A stretch of 64,000 nt of DNA. Source: Seohaeicola saemankumensis (GTDB taxonomy: Bacteria > Pseudomonadota > Alphaproteobacteria > Rhodobacterales > Rhodobacteraceae). Below, piece after piece: positions 26,659-35,425 of the stretch (positions are counted from its first letter, which is position 1; every line of letters begins with the position of its first letter). A program made the position numbers and the translations under genes. The notes beneath the pieces are model-generated. The model was not told the DNA's origin. It did not search any database and saw only the letters and a program-made list of their open reading frames with translations. The stretch covers positions 372,001-436,000 of the forward strand of contig NZ_JAIUZI010000001.1 of assembly GCF_020171285.1 (NCBI RefSeq), read 5' to 3'.

Positions 26659-28089
26659 TCAATGCACCGTGCAGACCATACAGGGGTCAAAGCTGCGCAC
26701 GATATGCTGCACGCTCAGCGGCGTGTCCTCTCCGCCCGCGACCCGAGCCCCCTCCAGCGCCGCCTCCACCGGTCCCGGCGTCCCGGTGGCGTCGCGCGGG
26801 CTGAAATTCCAGGTAGTCGGCGCGATGATCTGGTACGAGGCGATCTGACCGCCCTCGATGCGGCACCAGTGCCCCAGCGCCCCGCGCGCCGCCTCGACCA
26901 GCCCTTCGCCCGCGCCCTCCTGCGGCAGCTCAACAGCGGCCATGAACGGGCGCGCCGGGTTGATCGCCCCGGCCAGCGCTTCCAGAACCCGCTGGGTCCG
27001 CGCGATCTCCAGCAGCCGCCCGGCAACCCGCGCGCGCACCCCGCCCTCGTCCGCCAGAGCCAGGGCCAGAGGGTGCCCGTCAATTACCTGCCGCGCCAGC
27101 GCGCCGGTCTCAAAGCTCCGCCCGTCCAGGCGCGGCGCCTTGCACCAGCTGTAGGCGCCCGCGCGCATGGTCTCGTCCGGCCGCGTGTCGCCCTCGCGCG
27201 GATGCGCCGTCTCGCCCAGCATCCAGGCATGGCTGATGTCCTCGGCAATGGCCCCGGTGTCCAGCGGACCCGCCACGCCCCCCGCCCAGATCCCCCGGCC
27301 AAAGGCCGGCCCGTCCGGGCCGGGGTAGGCGCCGAACGACAGGTAGCGCCCCGGTCCCGGTCCCGCCCGGGCCAGGTCCAGATCCGCCGCGATCTCCAGA
27401 AACAGCGCGACATCGCCCCGGTCCCAGCCCTTCAGCCGGTCGATGCTGTCCAGCTCGGCAAAGGCCTCGAGCGGCGCGCCGAACAGCACCCCCTCCAGGT
27501 AATCGCGAAAGGCCTTCAGGCTTGCCCCGATCCGGATCTTGTCGCGCATGCTCACCGCCCGCGTCACCCCGCCGGGCTGGATCGCCAGCGTATGCGGCCA
27601 GCGTCCGCCCAGCAGTCCGACGATATGCAGCAGCCGGGCGCGGGCCTCGACGGCGGCCTTCAGCGCCGATCCCTCCATCGCGGTGAACCGCGCGACGGCG
27701 CGGTCATGCCACCGGCGCCCGGCATAGTCGGGCCGCGCGAAATCGGGCATGAAGAACAGGTGGAAATGGGTCAGGTGATCGGACATGTTCTCGACTGCGT
27801 GCAACAGCGCGGCCACCCGCGCGCCCTCCGGCGCCGGGGCGATCCCCGCCGCATCGGCCAGCGCGCGCGCCGCGGCCACCGACTGGCTGATCGAACAGAT
27901 CCCGCAGATCCGGGGCGTGATGGTCAGCGCGTCCAGCGGCGGTTTGCCCAGCAGCATCCGCTCGAACCCCCGGAACATCGGCGAATTGGTATAGGCGGCG
28001 GTGACGCGCCCCTCGGCGATCTCAAGTCGGATTTCCAGATCGCCTTCGACCCGGTTGAACGGACCAACCAGCAGGGATGTTTCGCTCAC
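26659..28089 (-). CDS. hupV: Regulatory (H2-sensing) hydrogenase large subunit HupV
   Basis: This 476-aa [NiFe] large subunit has the L1 motif RICGIC (C62, C65) and a terminal DPCMVCTVH. The chain stops at that histidine, so there is no C-terminal extension for HupD to cleave, a defining trait of HupV/HoxC sensors. It signals H2 to HupT rather than supplying energy. The GTG start at 28089 overlaps the hupU stop (GTGA). The longer frame to 28596 overlaps hupU and is rejected. Confidence 0.96.
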   Translation of the reverse strand: MSETSLLVGPFNRVEGDLEIRLEIAEGRVTAAYTNSPMFRGFERMLLGKPPLDALTITPRICGICSISQSVAAARALADAAGIAPAPEGARVAALLHAVENMSDHLTHFHLFFMPDFARPDYAGRRWHDRAVARFTAMEGSALKAAVEARARLLHIVGLLGGRWPHTLAIQPGGVTRAVSMRDKIRIGASLKAFRDYLEGVLFGAPLEAFAELDSIDRLKGWDRGDVALFLEIAADLDLARAGPGPGRYLSFGAYPGPDGPAFGRGIWAGGVAGPLDTGAIAEDISHAWMLGETAHPREGDTRPDETMRAGAYSWCKAPRLDGRSFETGALARQVIDGHPLALALADEGGVRARVAGRLLEIARTQRVLEALAGAINPARPFMAAVELPQEGAGEGLVEAARGALGHWCRIEGGQIASYQIIAPTTWNFSPRDATGTPGPVEAALEGARVAGGEDTPLSVQHIVRSFDPCMVCTVH

Positions 28090-29078
28090 GGTTTTGGCTT
28101 CTTCAGACTGGGGGGAACGGTGATCCGGTCGGCCTCGGCATTGACCCCGATCCGGTGCGGCGTGGCGGCCTTGGACAGCGATGCCAGCGCCATGAACCAG
28201 GCTTTCGGCATGTCCGACGGCAGGCCGACCGGGATGCCCGCGAACTTCGGCGTTTCGGTGAATCCGTGGCCGGGTTCCTCGAACTCCGGCGCGGTGCAGG
28301 CGATACAGGGATAGCCGGCGCGGGTGCAGCTGCCGTCGCCGTTCCAGCTGCGGATGTTGCAATCGCCCACCGCCTGGGTTCCGACACAGCCCAGATGCTC
28401 CATCATGCAGCCGATCTGCGACAGGTTCCGGGCGCTGGCCTTGTATTCGTAGAACTCGTTCTTGGGACAGCCGTGGTGGACCAGGTTGTCGGCATAGAAC
28501 CGGGGCCGCGCCAGCCCGTCCAGATCCGCGCGCGACAGCGCGTCTGCGGCCAGCAGCAGCAGCGTTTCGGTGATCCAGTCGGGATGCGTCGGGCATCCCG
28601 CGACGTTGATCACCGGCAGGCCCGAGCGGCTGGTGAAATCGGCCGCCAGCGCCCCGCCGGGATGCGAGCCGTCATATTGCACCCCCACCGCGTCCGCCGG
28701 GTTCTCCCCGGTCGAGGTGATGCCGCCATAGGTGGCGCAGGTGCCCACGGCCACCACGTGGCGTGCCATCGGGGCCAGCTCGCGCACCCACTCCAGCATG
28801 GCCCGCCCGGTGCCCGACAGCATCTGGAACCGCCCGGTGCCGTTCGGCCCCAGCAGGATCGACCCCTCGACGCAGAGGATGTCGAGCGGCTGTTCGCCCG
28901 CGATCACCGCCTCCAGCAGCCGCCGCACCGGCGCGCCGGTCGCCGCGCTCAGCGCCGGGTGCCAGAGAAACTCCAGCCCCGCGCCCGCCAGCAGGTCCAG
29001 CACGTTGGGATCCTCGGCACAGAGCAGCGACATCGTGCAGCCGCCACAGCCCGCCGATTGCAGCCACAGGATATTCAT
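28086..29078 (-). CDS. hupU: Regulatory (H2-sensing) hydrogenase small subunit HupU
   Basis: This 330-aa cytoplasmic Fe-S subunit pairs with HupV. It begins directly with NILWLQSAGCGGCTMS and lacks the Tat leader and C-terminal anchor that HupS has, so it stays in the cytosol. Fe-S ligands are in GTCATYGG, GCPTHPD, HHGCPKNEFYEY, CMMEHLGCVG and GYPCIACT. The ATG at 29078 overlaps the hupT stop (ATGA), giving a translationally linked hupT-U-V sensor operon. Confidence 0.96.
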   Translation of the reverse strand: MNILWLQSAGCGGCTMSLLCAEDPNVLDLLAGAGLEFLWHPALSAATGAPVRRLLEAVIAGEQPLDILCVEGSILLGPNGTGRFQMLSGTGRAMLEWVRELAPMARHVVAVGTCATYGGITSTGENPADAVGVQYDGSHPGGALAADFTSRSGLPVINVAGCPTHPDWITETLLLLAADALSRADLDGLARPRFYADNLVHHGCPKNEFYEYKASARNLSQIGCMMEHLGCVGTQAVGDCNIRSWNGDGSCTRAGYPCIACTAPEFEEPGHGFTETPKFAGIPVGLPSDMPKAWFMALASLSKAATPHRIGVNAEADRITVPPSLKKPKP

Positions 29079-30406
29079 CTGCTGTCCCCGCGTTTCAGCG
29101 TGAGCCGGAAACAGGCTCCCGGGCCGTCGCGCTCCACCAGCTCCAGCCGGCCGCCATGTTCCTCGACGATCTTGTGCGAAATCGACAGCCCCAGCCCGGT
29201 GCCCTGTCCGACGTCCTTGGTGGTAAAGAACGGGTCGAAAATCGTCGGCGCCACCTCGGGCGGCACACCGGGGCCGTTGTCGCACAGATCCAGCACGGCC
29301 ATCTCCCTGTGATAGGCCAGCCGCACCGCGATCTGCGGATCGGGCTGGCCCGCCATCGCGTCCACCGCGTTCTGCACCAGGTTCATCAACACCTGCTGGA
29401 TATGCCCCGACCGGCCATGCGCGAGGCAGGCGGGCTCGCCGTCGAATGTGATCGTCACCCCCGATTTCGACCCGCGCTCGATCCAGTTGGCCGCGACCCG
29501 CGCGGTCTCGGTCAGATCGAAACTGGCCATCTCGCCCGACCCCTCGGCCGACAGCCGGCGCAGATCCTCGACGATGTTGCGCACCCGTTCGGACCCGTCG
29601 CGCGCGCCCTCGATGGCGGCGCGCAGGTTCTTCAGGTCGCGTTCCAGCCGCAGTTCCTGACGCAGCGCGATCAGCTCCTCCCGGCTGGCGCCCATCTGCA
29701 CCTTTTCGAAATAGGTCTCGAACCGGTCCAGGTATTTCTCCAGCGAATGGGTATTGGCGTAGACAAAGCTGATCGGGTTGTTCAGCTCATGCGCGACCCC
29801 GGCCAGCAACCGGCCCAGCGAGGCCAGCTTTTCGTTGCGCACCAGCTGCCCCTGCGCCTGCTTCAGCTCCTCGTGGCTTTCCTCCAGCTCGGAATAGGCC
29901 CGCCGCAATTCACCCAGCGGACGCCCGGCCAGCACCACGCCGGTGCTCTTGCGGCGCCGGTCCAGACGCGGCGACAGGCGGAACTCGACCGGTTCCGCCC
30001 CCTGCGCGGTGGTCAGCTCGACCTCGACGGTCGCCCGCTGCCGCCCGGATTGGCACAGCGAGATGGTATCGCTCAGGTGGGTGCGGTGCGCCCCGTCGAA
30101 CAGCCCCAGCAACGGCTGACCCACAAGGTCCGGCTTCGGCAGGCCGAGCGCTTCGCAGAATGAGACGCTGGCGTCCGCGATGGTGCCGGATTTATCCGCA
30201 ACCACGAGGTAATCGCTGATCGAACTCATGATCGAACCCAGGAAATCGCGCAGCGTCGTCAGCTCGGCGTTGCGCGCCTCCAGCTGCTCCTGGTAATCGA
30301 CCAGCTCGGCATAGGTCTTGTCGACCGCCTCCAGCACGTCGACCCAGACCTTGTCGCCGACATCGCGGCCCAGCCCGGCCGTTATCGCGTCCTGCTCTTG
30401 CGCCAT
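29075..30406 (-). CDS. hupT: HupT sensor histidine kinase
   Basis: This 443-aa soluble kinase has no membrane segment. An N-terminal coiled-coil-like helix (about 25-55) leads to a PAS domain (about 55-155), a second coiled coil, the H-box GVAHELNNPISF (H206), and a HATPase with NLVQNAVDA (N-box), DNGPGVP and GTGLGLSISHKIVEEHGG. The start at 30406 is set by GGAGGG; an ATG at 30445 has no good site. It is expected to phosphorylate HupR, with HupUV modulating it when H2 is present. In R. capsulatus the unphosphorylated HupR is the active form, as I recall. Confidence 0.95.
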   Translation of the reverse strand: MAQEQDAITAGLGRDVGDKVWVDVLEAVDKTYAELVDYQEQLEARNAELTTLRDFLGSIMSSISDYLVVADKSGTIADASVSFCEALGLPKPDLVGQPLLGLFDGAHRTHLSDTISLCQSGRQRATVEVELTTAQGAEPVEFRLSPRLDRRRKSTGVVLAGRPLGELRRAYSELEESHEELKQAQGQLVRNEKLASLGRLLAGVAHELNNPISFVYANTHSLEKYLDRFETYFEKVQMGASREELIALRQELRLERDLKNLRAAIEGARDGSERVRNIVEDLRRLSAEGSGEMASFDLTETARVAANWIERGSKSGVTITFDGEPACLAHGRSGHIQQVLMNLVQNAVDAMAGQPDPQIAVRLAYHREMAVLDLCDNGPGVPPEVAPTIFDPFFTTKDVGQGTGLGLSISHKIVEEHGGRLELVERDGPGACFRLTLKRGDSR

Positions 30407-30461
30407 TGAACCCTCCGGCCCCAAGTCTAGGCGCGGGCGGGACAAAACGAAAGTGGGACCA

Positions 30462-31298
30462 TCAGGTCAGGAACCGGCCGGCCCGCATCGTCTCGGGCAC
30501 CGGCGCGCCCAGCCGCGACAGGATGGTCGGCGCCAGCTGCAGCTGGTCGATCACCGCGTCCTCCTCCGGCCCCTCCGCCGGGCCGAAATAATACAGCGCG
30601 GTCTCCTGCTGCAGCGGGCTGCGCCCGCCGTGGTGGCCGCGCTCGTCCTGGCCGTGATCGGCGGTCACGATCACCTCGTACCCCGCCGCGCGCCATTTCG
30701 GGATGAACGGCGCCAGCATCTCGTCCATCACCGCACAGGCATGGTCCATCTCCTGGCATTCGTGGAAAAACCGGTGCCCCATGCTGTCCAGCGTGCAGGT
30801 ATGCAGCATGCCATAGTTCAGCCCGAACCGCAGGCACAGGTTGGTCAGCGTCCCGAACAGGTCCACGTCCGACGGCGTCATCTGGTTGTTCAGGCCATAG
30901 CCGGTCATGGTGTGGAACCGACCGTGGTTGATGGTGTCGCTGTCGGGCTCGTCATATTCGATGTCGCGCACGTAATCGAACGGGTGGCGGTTGAAAAACT
31001 CCGACCAGAACGAATGCGCCACCGCCCCGGTCACGCCGCCCGCCGCGCGGGTGGCGCTGAACACATCCGGCTGCGCCAGCCGGAACACGTTGCCGTTGCC
31101 GGTACAGCCGTGCTCCTGCGGGGTGACGCCGGTGTGGATGGATGCATAGCAACTTGCCGATATCGACGGCAAAACGGCACGATGTTTCCACACCCGGGCC
31201 TCGCCCGAATCGACCCAGCCTTCCAGATTGCCAAACAGCCGCCGGAAATTCCGGTAGGGCACACCGTCCAGGATGATCAACAACAACTTTCCGTCCAT
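30462..31298 (-). CDS. Alkaline phosphatase/phosphodiesterase superfamily protein
   Basis: This 278-aa protein has the alkaline-phosphatase-superfamily metal layout: IILDGVPYRNF at the N-terminus, PSISASCYASIHTGVTPQEHG as the nucleophile loop (about 44-64), HTCTLDSMGHRFF near 166, and VTADHGQDERGHHGG near 215. It resembles type I phosphodiesterases/nucleotide pyrophosphatases. The start at 31298 has GGAGGGG. It lies 55 bp upstream of hupT on the same strand and could share its transcript, but no functional link to H2 metabolism is known to me. Confidence 0.8.
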   Translation of the reverse strand: MDGKLLLIILDGVPYRNFRRLFGNLEGWVDSGEARVWKHRAVLPSISASCYASIHTGVTPQEHGCTGNGNVFRLAQPDVFSATRAAGGVTGAVAHSFWSEFFNRHPFDYVRDIEYDEPDSDTINHGRFHTMTGYGLNNQMTPSDVDLFGTLTNLCLRFGLNYGMLHTCTLDSMGHRFFHECQEMDHACAVMDEMLAPFIPKWRAAGYEVIVTADHGQDERGHHGGRSPLQQETALYYFGPAEGPEEDAVIDQLQLAPTILSRLGAPVPETMRAGRFLT

Positions 31299-31433
31299 TC
31301 GCCCCTCCATCGACACGCGGCAACTGCCCCAAGCCTTATCGCGGTGACGCCGGCCCGCAAGGCCAAAAGCGACGGCTATTGACCGCACGCGCTTCGGGCA
31401 GAAAGAAATATCCTGGGTTGCTGTGCAGATACC

Positions 31434-32003
31434 TTACAGCTCATGTAACCTTGCGAGTTCACAGGCCGCACGCCCTGCGGTTTCGATGTATTCTGTTTCT
31501 CCGTGTATCAAAGCAAGGATCATCGATCCTTCGATCAACGTTACGATGGAGCGCGCAGTGCTTTTGGGGTTGATATGTCCGGCTTTCGCAAGCCGGTCAG
31601 CGAGCCACTGTTCGACCAAGGCTTTATGCGAACTTGCGGCCTGGCGGGCAGGGTGGCCGGGTCTGTCTGCCAACTCGGTTGCAATTCGAGTGAAGCCTGA
31701 TCCGAGAAATGGCGTCCCTTCGGCCCACTGATAGAGACGGGCGAAGAGGTTTTGAACTAGCTGAACGGGTGTCTGCTCTGCCGATCCCGCCCATTCCTGA
31801 AACTGACGCAAAAGGTATTCGTGCTGATCAGTCAGAACATCGGCAACGATGTCGTCTTTGCTCTGGAAATGATAGTACACAGTCCGCTTTGTCACGCCTG
31901 CCCGATTTGCGATGGCATCCACACTAACGCGGGTGAACCCCTCTTTCCGAAAAAGCGTGTACGCTGATTTCAATATTTTTCCTTTGGTGCTCACTTGCTC
32001 CAT
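31434..32003 (-). CDS. TetR-family transcriptional regulator
   Basis: This 189-aa protein has an N-terminal TetR helix-turn-helix (TLFRKEGFTRVSVDAIANRAGVTKRTVYYHF, about 17-47) and a ligand domain typical of YcdC-like or C-terminal TetR families. The start at 32003 has GGAGCG upstream. It is divergent from an MFS transporter gene with a perfect 12-bp palindrome between them, so it probably represses the transporter and itself. Codon and base composition are less GC-rich than the surroundings. Confidence 0.9.
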   Translation of the reverse strand: MEQVSTKGKILKSAYTLFRKEGFTRVSVDAIANRAGVTKRTVYYHFQSKDDIVADVLTDQHEYLLRQFQEWAGSAEQTPVQLVQNLFARLYQWAEGTPFLGSGFTRIATELADRPGHPARQAASSHKALVEQWLADRLAKAGHINPKSTARSIVTLIEGSMILALIHGETEYIETAGRAACELARLHEL

Positions 32004-32023
32004 CGTCGCGCTCCGCATGTATA

Positions 32024-32035
32024 CTCACTAGTGAG
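32024..32035. promoter_or_regulatory. Perfect palindrome CTCACTAGTGAG, probable TetR operator
   Basis: The 12-bp perfect palindrome lies 21 bp before the tetR-like start, in the 81-bp divergent gap to the MFS gene. Its flanks (ATA...GTG) weaken the symmetry. Its position is typical of autoregulating TetR repressors. Confidence 0.65.
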
Positions 32036-32084
32036 GTGACATGCCTATTGAAGCGACTTAGCACTTAGATCAACGATTTTCTTC

Positions 32085-33317
32085 ATGATTTACGAAAGGA
32101 TCACTCGCGTGAAAGGAGATGCCAGAACACCCGAGCCAAGGTTCAGATGGGTCGTCGCATTCTCGGCCGCCCTGATCTTGGCAATTGCCATGGGTACCCT
32201 CGTGAACGGCATGTCGGCGTTCCTTGTTCCGCTTGAAGAAGCCTTTGGCTGGAGCCGGGCCGAGACGGCAGCGATTAACTCCTTTGGGCTGATCGGCATC
32301 GCAATTGGCGGTATCCTCATGGGCTTCCTGGCCGACAACTTGGCGACGCGAACAGTCTGCCTGATAGGATCTGCGGCGATGTGCCTGGCACTGATAACAT
32401 CCGCTTATGCGACCACGTTGTGGCAGTTCTATGCGCTTTTTTTCATCGCAGGAGCGTTAGGTGGCGGCGCATTTTTTGCACCAATCATCGCTCTCGTTGG
32501 TGGTTGGTTCCGAACCGGAGCCGGGCTGGCAATTGGAATTGCATCAGCAGGCCAGGCTGTGGGCCAAGGTCTTGTTCCCTATGGCTCAGGGTATCTAATC
32601 GAAACGGTCGGGTGGCAGGGGGCTTTGACGTATCTGGGGATTATCTGCGCAGTGACCCTTGTCCCGCTATCTTTCGCGATGATTGATCCACCGAAGCAAG
32701 GCACTGCTGCTTTTATGCAGGGCAATGATGTCGTGGCGCTGTCTCCTCGCTTAGCTCTTCCGGCTTTGTCTATTGCGGTGTTGGGGTGTTGTGCAGGAAT
32801 GGCCGTTCCCTTGATCCACTTGGTACCACTCATTCAAATTGTGTGTGGTGTAGGTGCAGAAGCAGGCGGCCCTCTCCTTCTCATGCTGGTGACTGCCATT
32901 GCCGGTCGGGTTTTCTTTGGCCGGCTTGCCGACACGATTGGACCTCTTCGCGCGTGGATGCTGGCGACGGCCTGGCAAACCGCGCTGATGCTCGGGTTCA
33001 TGCTGTTGGGTTCACTTGAGGCCTTTTGGATTTTCGCCGTCCTTTATGGGTTCGGCTATGGTGGAGTGATGACCGGCGTACTGGTTTCGGTGCGGGCACT
33101 CACACCTCAGTCGAGGCGGGCGTCAGCGACCGGGATTGTGCTGGCATTTGCCTGGCTGGGACACGCTGCAGGAGGCTGGCAGGGTGGTCTTACGTTCGAC
33201 ATAACCGGCGCCTACTTCTGGGCATTCGCCAATGCGACAGTGTTCGGTCTTATCAACCTGGCAATTATCGGGACGATTTACCTCGTTTTGCGTCAGCGAA
33301 CGATGCCTTCGGGCTGA
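32085..33317 (+). CDS. MFS transporter
   Basis: This protein of about 410 aa has 12 predicted membrane helices. It resembles monocarboxylate/OFA-type MFS carriers (SAFLVPLEEAFGWSRAETAAINS near 44-66, GFLADNLATRTV loop, WFRTGAGLAIGIASAGQAVGQGLVP near 142-165). GTG at 32109, with GAAAGGA upstream, is a credible alternative start. The substrate is unknown; the divergent TetR-type gene suggests induction by it. Base composition is lower in GC than adjacent genes. The MFS gene at 58607 belongs to the same family. Confidence 0.9.
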   Translation: MIYERITRVKGDARTPEPRFRWVVAFSAALILAIAMGTLVNGMSAFLVPLEEAFGWSRAETAAINSFGLIGIAIGGILMGFLADNLATRTVCLIGSAAMCLALITSAYATTLWQFYALFFIAGALGGGAFFAPIIALVGGWFRTGAGLAIGIASAGQAVGQGLVPYGSGYLIETVGWQGALTYLGIICAVTLVPLSFAMIDPPKQGTAAFMQGNDVVALSPRLALPALSIAVLGCCAGMAVPLIHLVPLIQIVCGVGAEAGGPLLLMLVTAIAGRVFFGRLADTIGPLRAWMLATAWQTALMLGFMLLGSLEAFWIFAVLYGFGYGGVMTGVLVSVRALTPQSRRASATGIVLAFAWLGHAAGGWQGGLTFDITGAYFWAFANATVFGLINLAIIGTIYLVLRQRTMPSG

Positions 33318-33362
33318 TTTCTCCTCGGAGTTGAGAGCCGAGTTTCGGCCAAAAGCGACCCC

Positions 33363-34046
33363 TTACGCCGGTATCGGCGCCCGCTTGCTGTCGTGGAAAA
33401 TGCTGGGCTTCAGCCAGGCCGAGATATTGCGCGTCAGCGCCGCGTCCCCTTCGATTGACAGATCGCCCGCCTTGATCGCCTCGCGGTAACTGCGGTCCCC
33501 CATCCAGACCTCGGACATCGTGCGCACCGAACAGTGGAAATACACGTCCACGTCGCGCCCCGGGTCGCGCAGGCAGATATCGGTCTTGTCCCGGTCCACC
33601 ACCAGCCACCAGTTCGGCTGTTCGGTCAGGTCCGAGAACCGGAACTTGATCACCGCGCTGCCCGCCAGCTGGTCGGCATCGATCGACCGCTCCAGGTAGA
33701 ACATCAGGAACTCCGCGTCGAAATCCTGGTCCAGGATCGTGTGCCGCGCCCATTCCAGACCCCATTCGCCCAGATGCACCAGCACCGGTGTCAGCGCCTC
33801 GCAGGCCGCCGTGGGGTGGTATTCATAGCCTTTCTGGCCGGGAATGCGCCGCCGGACCACCATGCCCTGTTCCTCCAGCGATTTCAGCCGCGCGGTCAGC
33901 AACGCGGGCGAGATATCGCCCAGCCCGCGCTGCAATTCGTTGAACCGCCGCCCGCCCATGCACATCTCGCGCACGATCAGGATCGTCCATTTTTCGCCAA
34001 GTATTTCAGTGGCTTTCGCTATCGGGCAGAACTGGCCGTATCGCAT
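33363..34046 (-). CDS. HxlR-family regulator with C-terminal SCP2-like domain
   Basis: This 227-aa protein has HxlR winged-helix residues 1-100 (CPIAKATEILGEKWTILIVREM, FNELQRGLGDISPALLTARLKSLEEQGMV). Residues about 110-225 form an extra domain with PNWWLVVDRDKTDICLRDPGRDVDVYF, which looks like an SCP2/sterol-carrier ligand domain. Plain HxlR proteins are about half this size. It is divergent from the tautomerase gene with a long dyad in the gap, so it probably controls it. Confidence 0.87.
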   Translation of the reverse strand: MRYGQFCPIAKATEILGEKWTILIVREMCMGGRRFNELQRGLGDISPALLTARLKSLEEQGMVVRRRIPGQKGYEYHPTAACEALTPVLVHLGEWGLEWARHTILDQDFDAEFLMFYLERSIDADQLAGSAVIKFRFSDLTEQPNWWLVVDRDKTDICLRDPGRDVDVYFHCSVRTMSEVWMGDRSYREAIKAGDLSIEGDAALTRNISAWLKPSIFHDSKRAPIPA

Positions 34047-34092
34047 CCTTAACCCTCGCTGGCGGTCATCTTCACCTTTTGTAGTGGCTTAC

Positions 34093-34127
34093 TTCAGAAC
34101 CTGTAGCGCTTTGCTACAGTCCCTGAA
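34093..34127. promoter_or_regulatory. Extended dyad TTCAG-N3-CTGTAGC-N5-GCTACAG-N3-CTGAA, probable HxlR operator
   Basis: Both the inner 7-bp arms (34101-34107 and 34113-34119) and the outer 5-bp arms (34093-34097 and 34123-34127) match perfectly. The site lies in the 162-bp divergent gap between the HxlR-type and tautomerase genes. Confidence 0.7.
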
Positions 34128-34208
34128 CTATAACCCAAAGGGGCCCCCGCGTTATCAATTTCTCACACCGCCGGACGATCCGGCGGACCCACATCAGGAG
34201 AGATAACA

Positions 34209-34436
34209 ATGCCCCTCGTTACCGTTGACGTCATCAAGAACGTGTTCACCCCCGAACAGAAGGCCGACATGGTCGCCCGCGTGACCGATGCCATGGTCGC
34301 CGTCGAAGGCGAAAACATGCGCCCCTACACCTGGGTCCGCATTTGCGAAGTCGAAGAAGGCGACTGGGCCATCGGCGGCCAGCCCCTGACCGCACCCGCC
34401 GTGCAGGCCATCGCAAGGGGCGAGACGGCGGCCTGA
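34209..34436 (+). CDS. 4-oxalocrotonate tautomerase family protein
   Basis: This 75-aa protein has proline directly after the initiator methionine ([17 protein letters not shown]), the catalytic Pro1 of the tautomerase superfamily. The rest has the beta-alpha-beta layout with an AIGGQPLT segment near 54-61. AGGAGAG lies about 9 bases before the ATG. It probably forms a hexamer or similar oligomer that tautomerises or dehalogenates a small unsaturated acid. Divergence from the HxlR-SCP2 regulator suggests induction by its substrate. Confidence 0.85.
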   Translation: MPLVTVDVIKNVFTPEQKADMVARVTDAMVAVEGENMRPYTWVRICEVEEGDWAIGGQPLTAPAVQAIARGETAA

Positions 34437-34492
34437 TGCCGTCTCACCTTCGCGCCGCCCAGGCACACCGGGGCGGCGCGAAGGCCCGAGCG

Positions 34493-35329
34493 TCACGACG
34501 GGTCGGGCAGCGGCGGCAGCTGCCGCAGATAGAGAATGATCGCGTCCAGATCCTGCGCGGTCATCGCCGCATAATGGGGATAGCCCATCGGCGGCTTCAT
34601 CGGCGATCCGTCCGGGCGGATGCCTTGCGTGATCATCACCTTCAGCTCTTCGTCGCTGTAGCCTGCCAGCCCGTCTTCATGCGTGGTCAGGTTGGGCGAC
34701 ACCGAGACCCCCCATGGCCCATGGAACTCGAAGCCACCCGCGCCCAGGTGAGTGTCGAGCTTTGGCCCGCGTTCGCCCATCGGCGAATGGCACTCGATGC
34801 AATGCGCCACCGGCCCGGCCAGATAGGCGCCGTATTCTACCGTCACCCCGGCGGGCACCGCCGCCACGCTGTCGATCGGCGGGCCATAGGCAGGCGGCAG
34901 CGGAATGTTATAGGTCGAGAACGGCGTGCTGTTGTCACTGGCGGGCACCGTGCGCAGAAACGCGACGATGGAATAGAGATCATCGTCCGACAGCCCGCGA
35001 TAGAGGCCAATCGGCATCGGCGGGCCGATCACCGTGCCGTCGGGCCGGATGCCTTCGCGAATGGCGCGCGCCAGCTCGTCGTCGCTCCAGTCCGCGACCC
35101 GGCTGCCGGGCGTGATATTGACCGCCCATGCCTCGAACGCCGGGGTCTTTTCCACCAGGAACCCGCCCAGCTCGTTCGCCATGTCCGGCCCGTTGGGCCC
35201 CTTGGGCGTATGACAGTTACCGCATCCCGCTGGCCCCCGGACCAGGTATTCACCGCGTTCGACCGAGACTTCGGCAAAGGCGGCGGTGCCCGCCAGCAGC
35301 GTGGCGGCAAGGCTGAGAATGGCTCGCAT
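34493..35329 (-). CDS. Periplasmic di-haem cytochrome c
   Basis: This 278-aa protein has a Sec signal peptide (1-18, ending AFA) and two class I cytochrome c domains: CGNCH (about 36-40) with the methionine ligand probably in GPPMPIG (about 102), and CIECH (about 176-180) with a second methionine region KPPMGYPH (about 246). It resembles cytochrome subunits of alcohol/aldehyde dehydrogenases and other two-domain cytochromes c. The start at 35329 has GGGAGATAG. No partner dehydrogenase is adjacent. Confidence 0.88.
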   Translation of the reverse strand: MRAILSLAATLLAGTAAFAEVSVERGEYLVRGPAGCGNCHTPKGPNGPDMANELGGFLVEKTPAFEAWAVNITPGSRVADWSDDELARAIREGIRPDGTVIGPPMPIGLYRGLSDDDLYSIVAFLRTVPASDNSTPFSTYNIPLPPAYGPPIDSVAAVPAGVTVEYGAYLAGPVAHCIECHSPMGERGPKLDTHLGAGGFEFHGPWGVSVSPNLTTHEDGLAGYSDEELKVMITQGIRPDGSPMKPPMGYPHYAAMTAQDLDAIILYLRQLPPLPDPS

Positions 35330-35425
35330 GGCTATCTCCCCGTTGGATTTTCTGTTGCGCTGGTCACAGCTTACACCCTTGCGCGATTCGCGCATCAGGG
35401 AATCCAAACAGGCATCCGGGAGGCC

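Noticed and set aside
26659-29078. HupUV as a second energy-conserving hydrogenase
   Set aside because: HupU lacks a Tat leader and anchor, and HupV lacks the cleavable C-terminus. Linkage to hupT fits a sensor instead.
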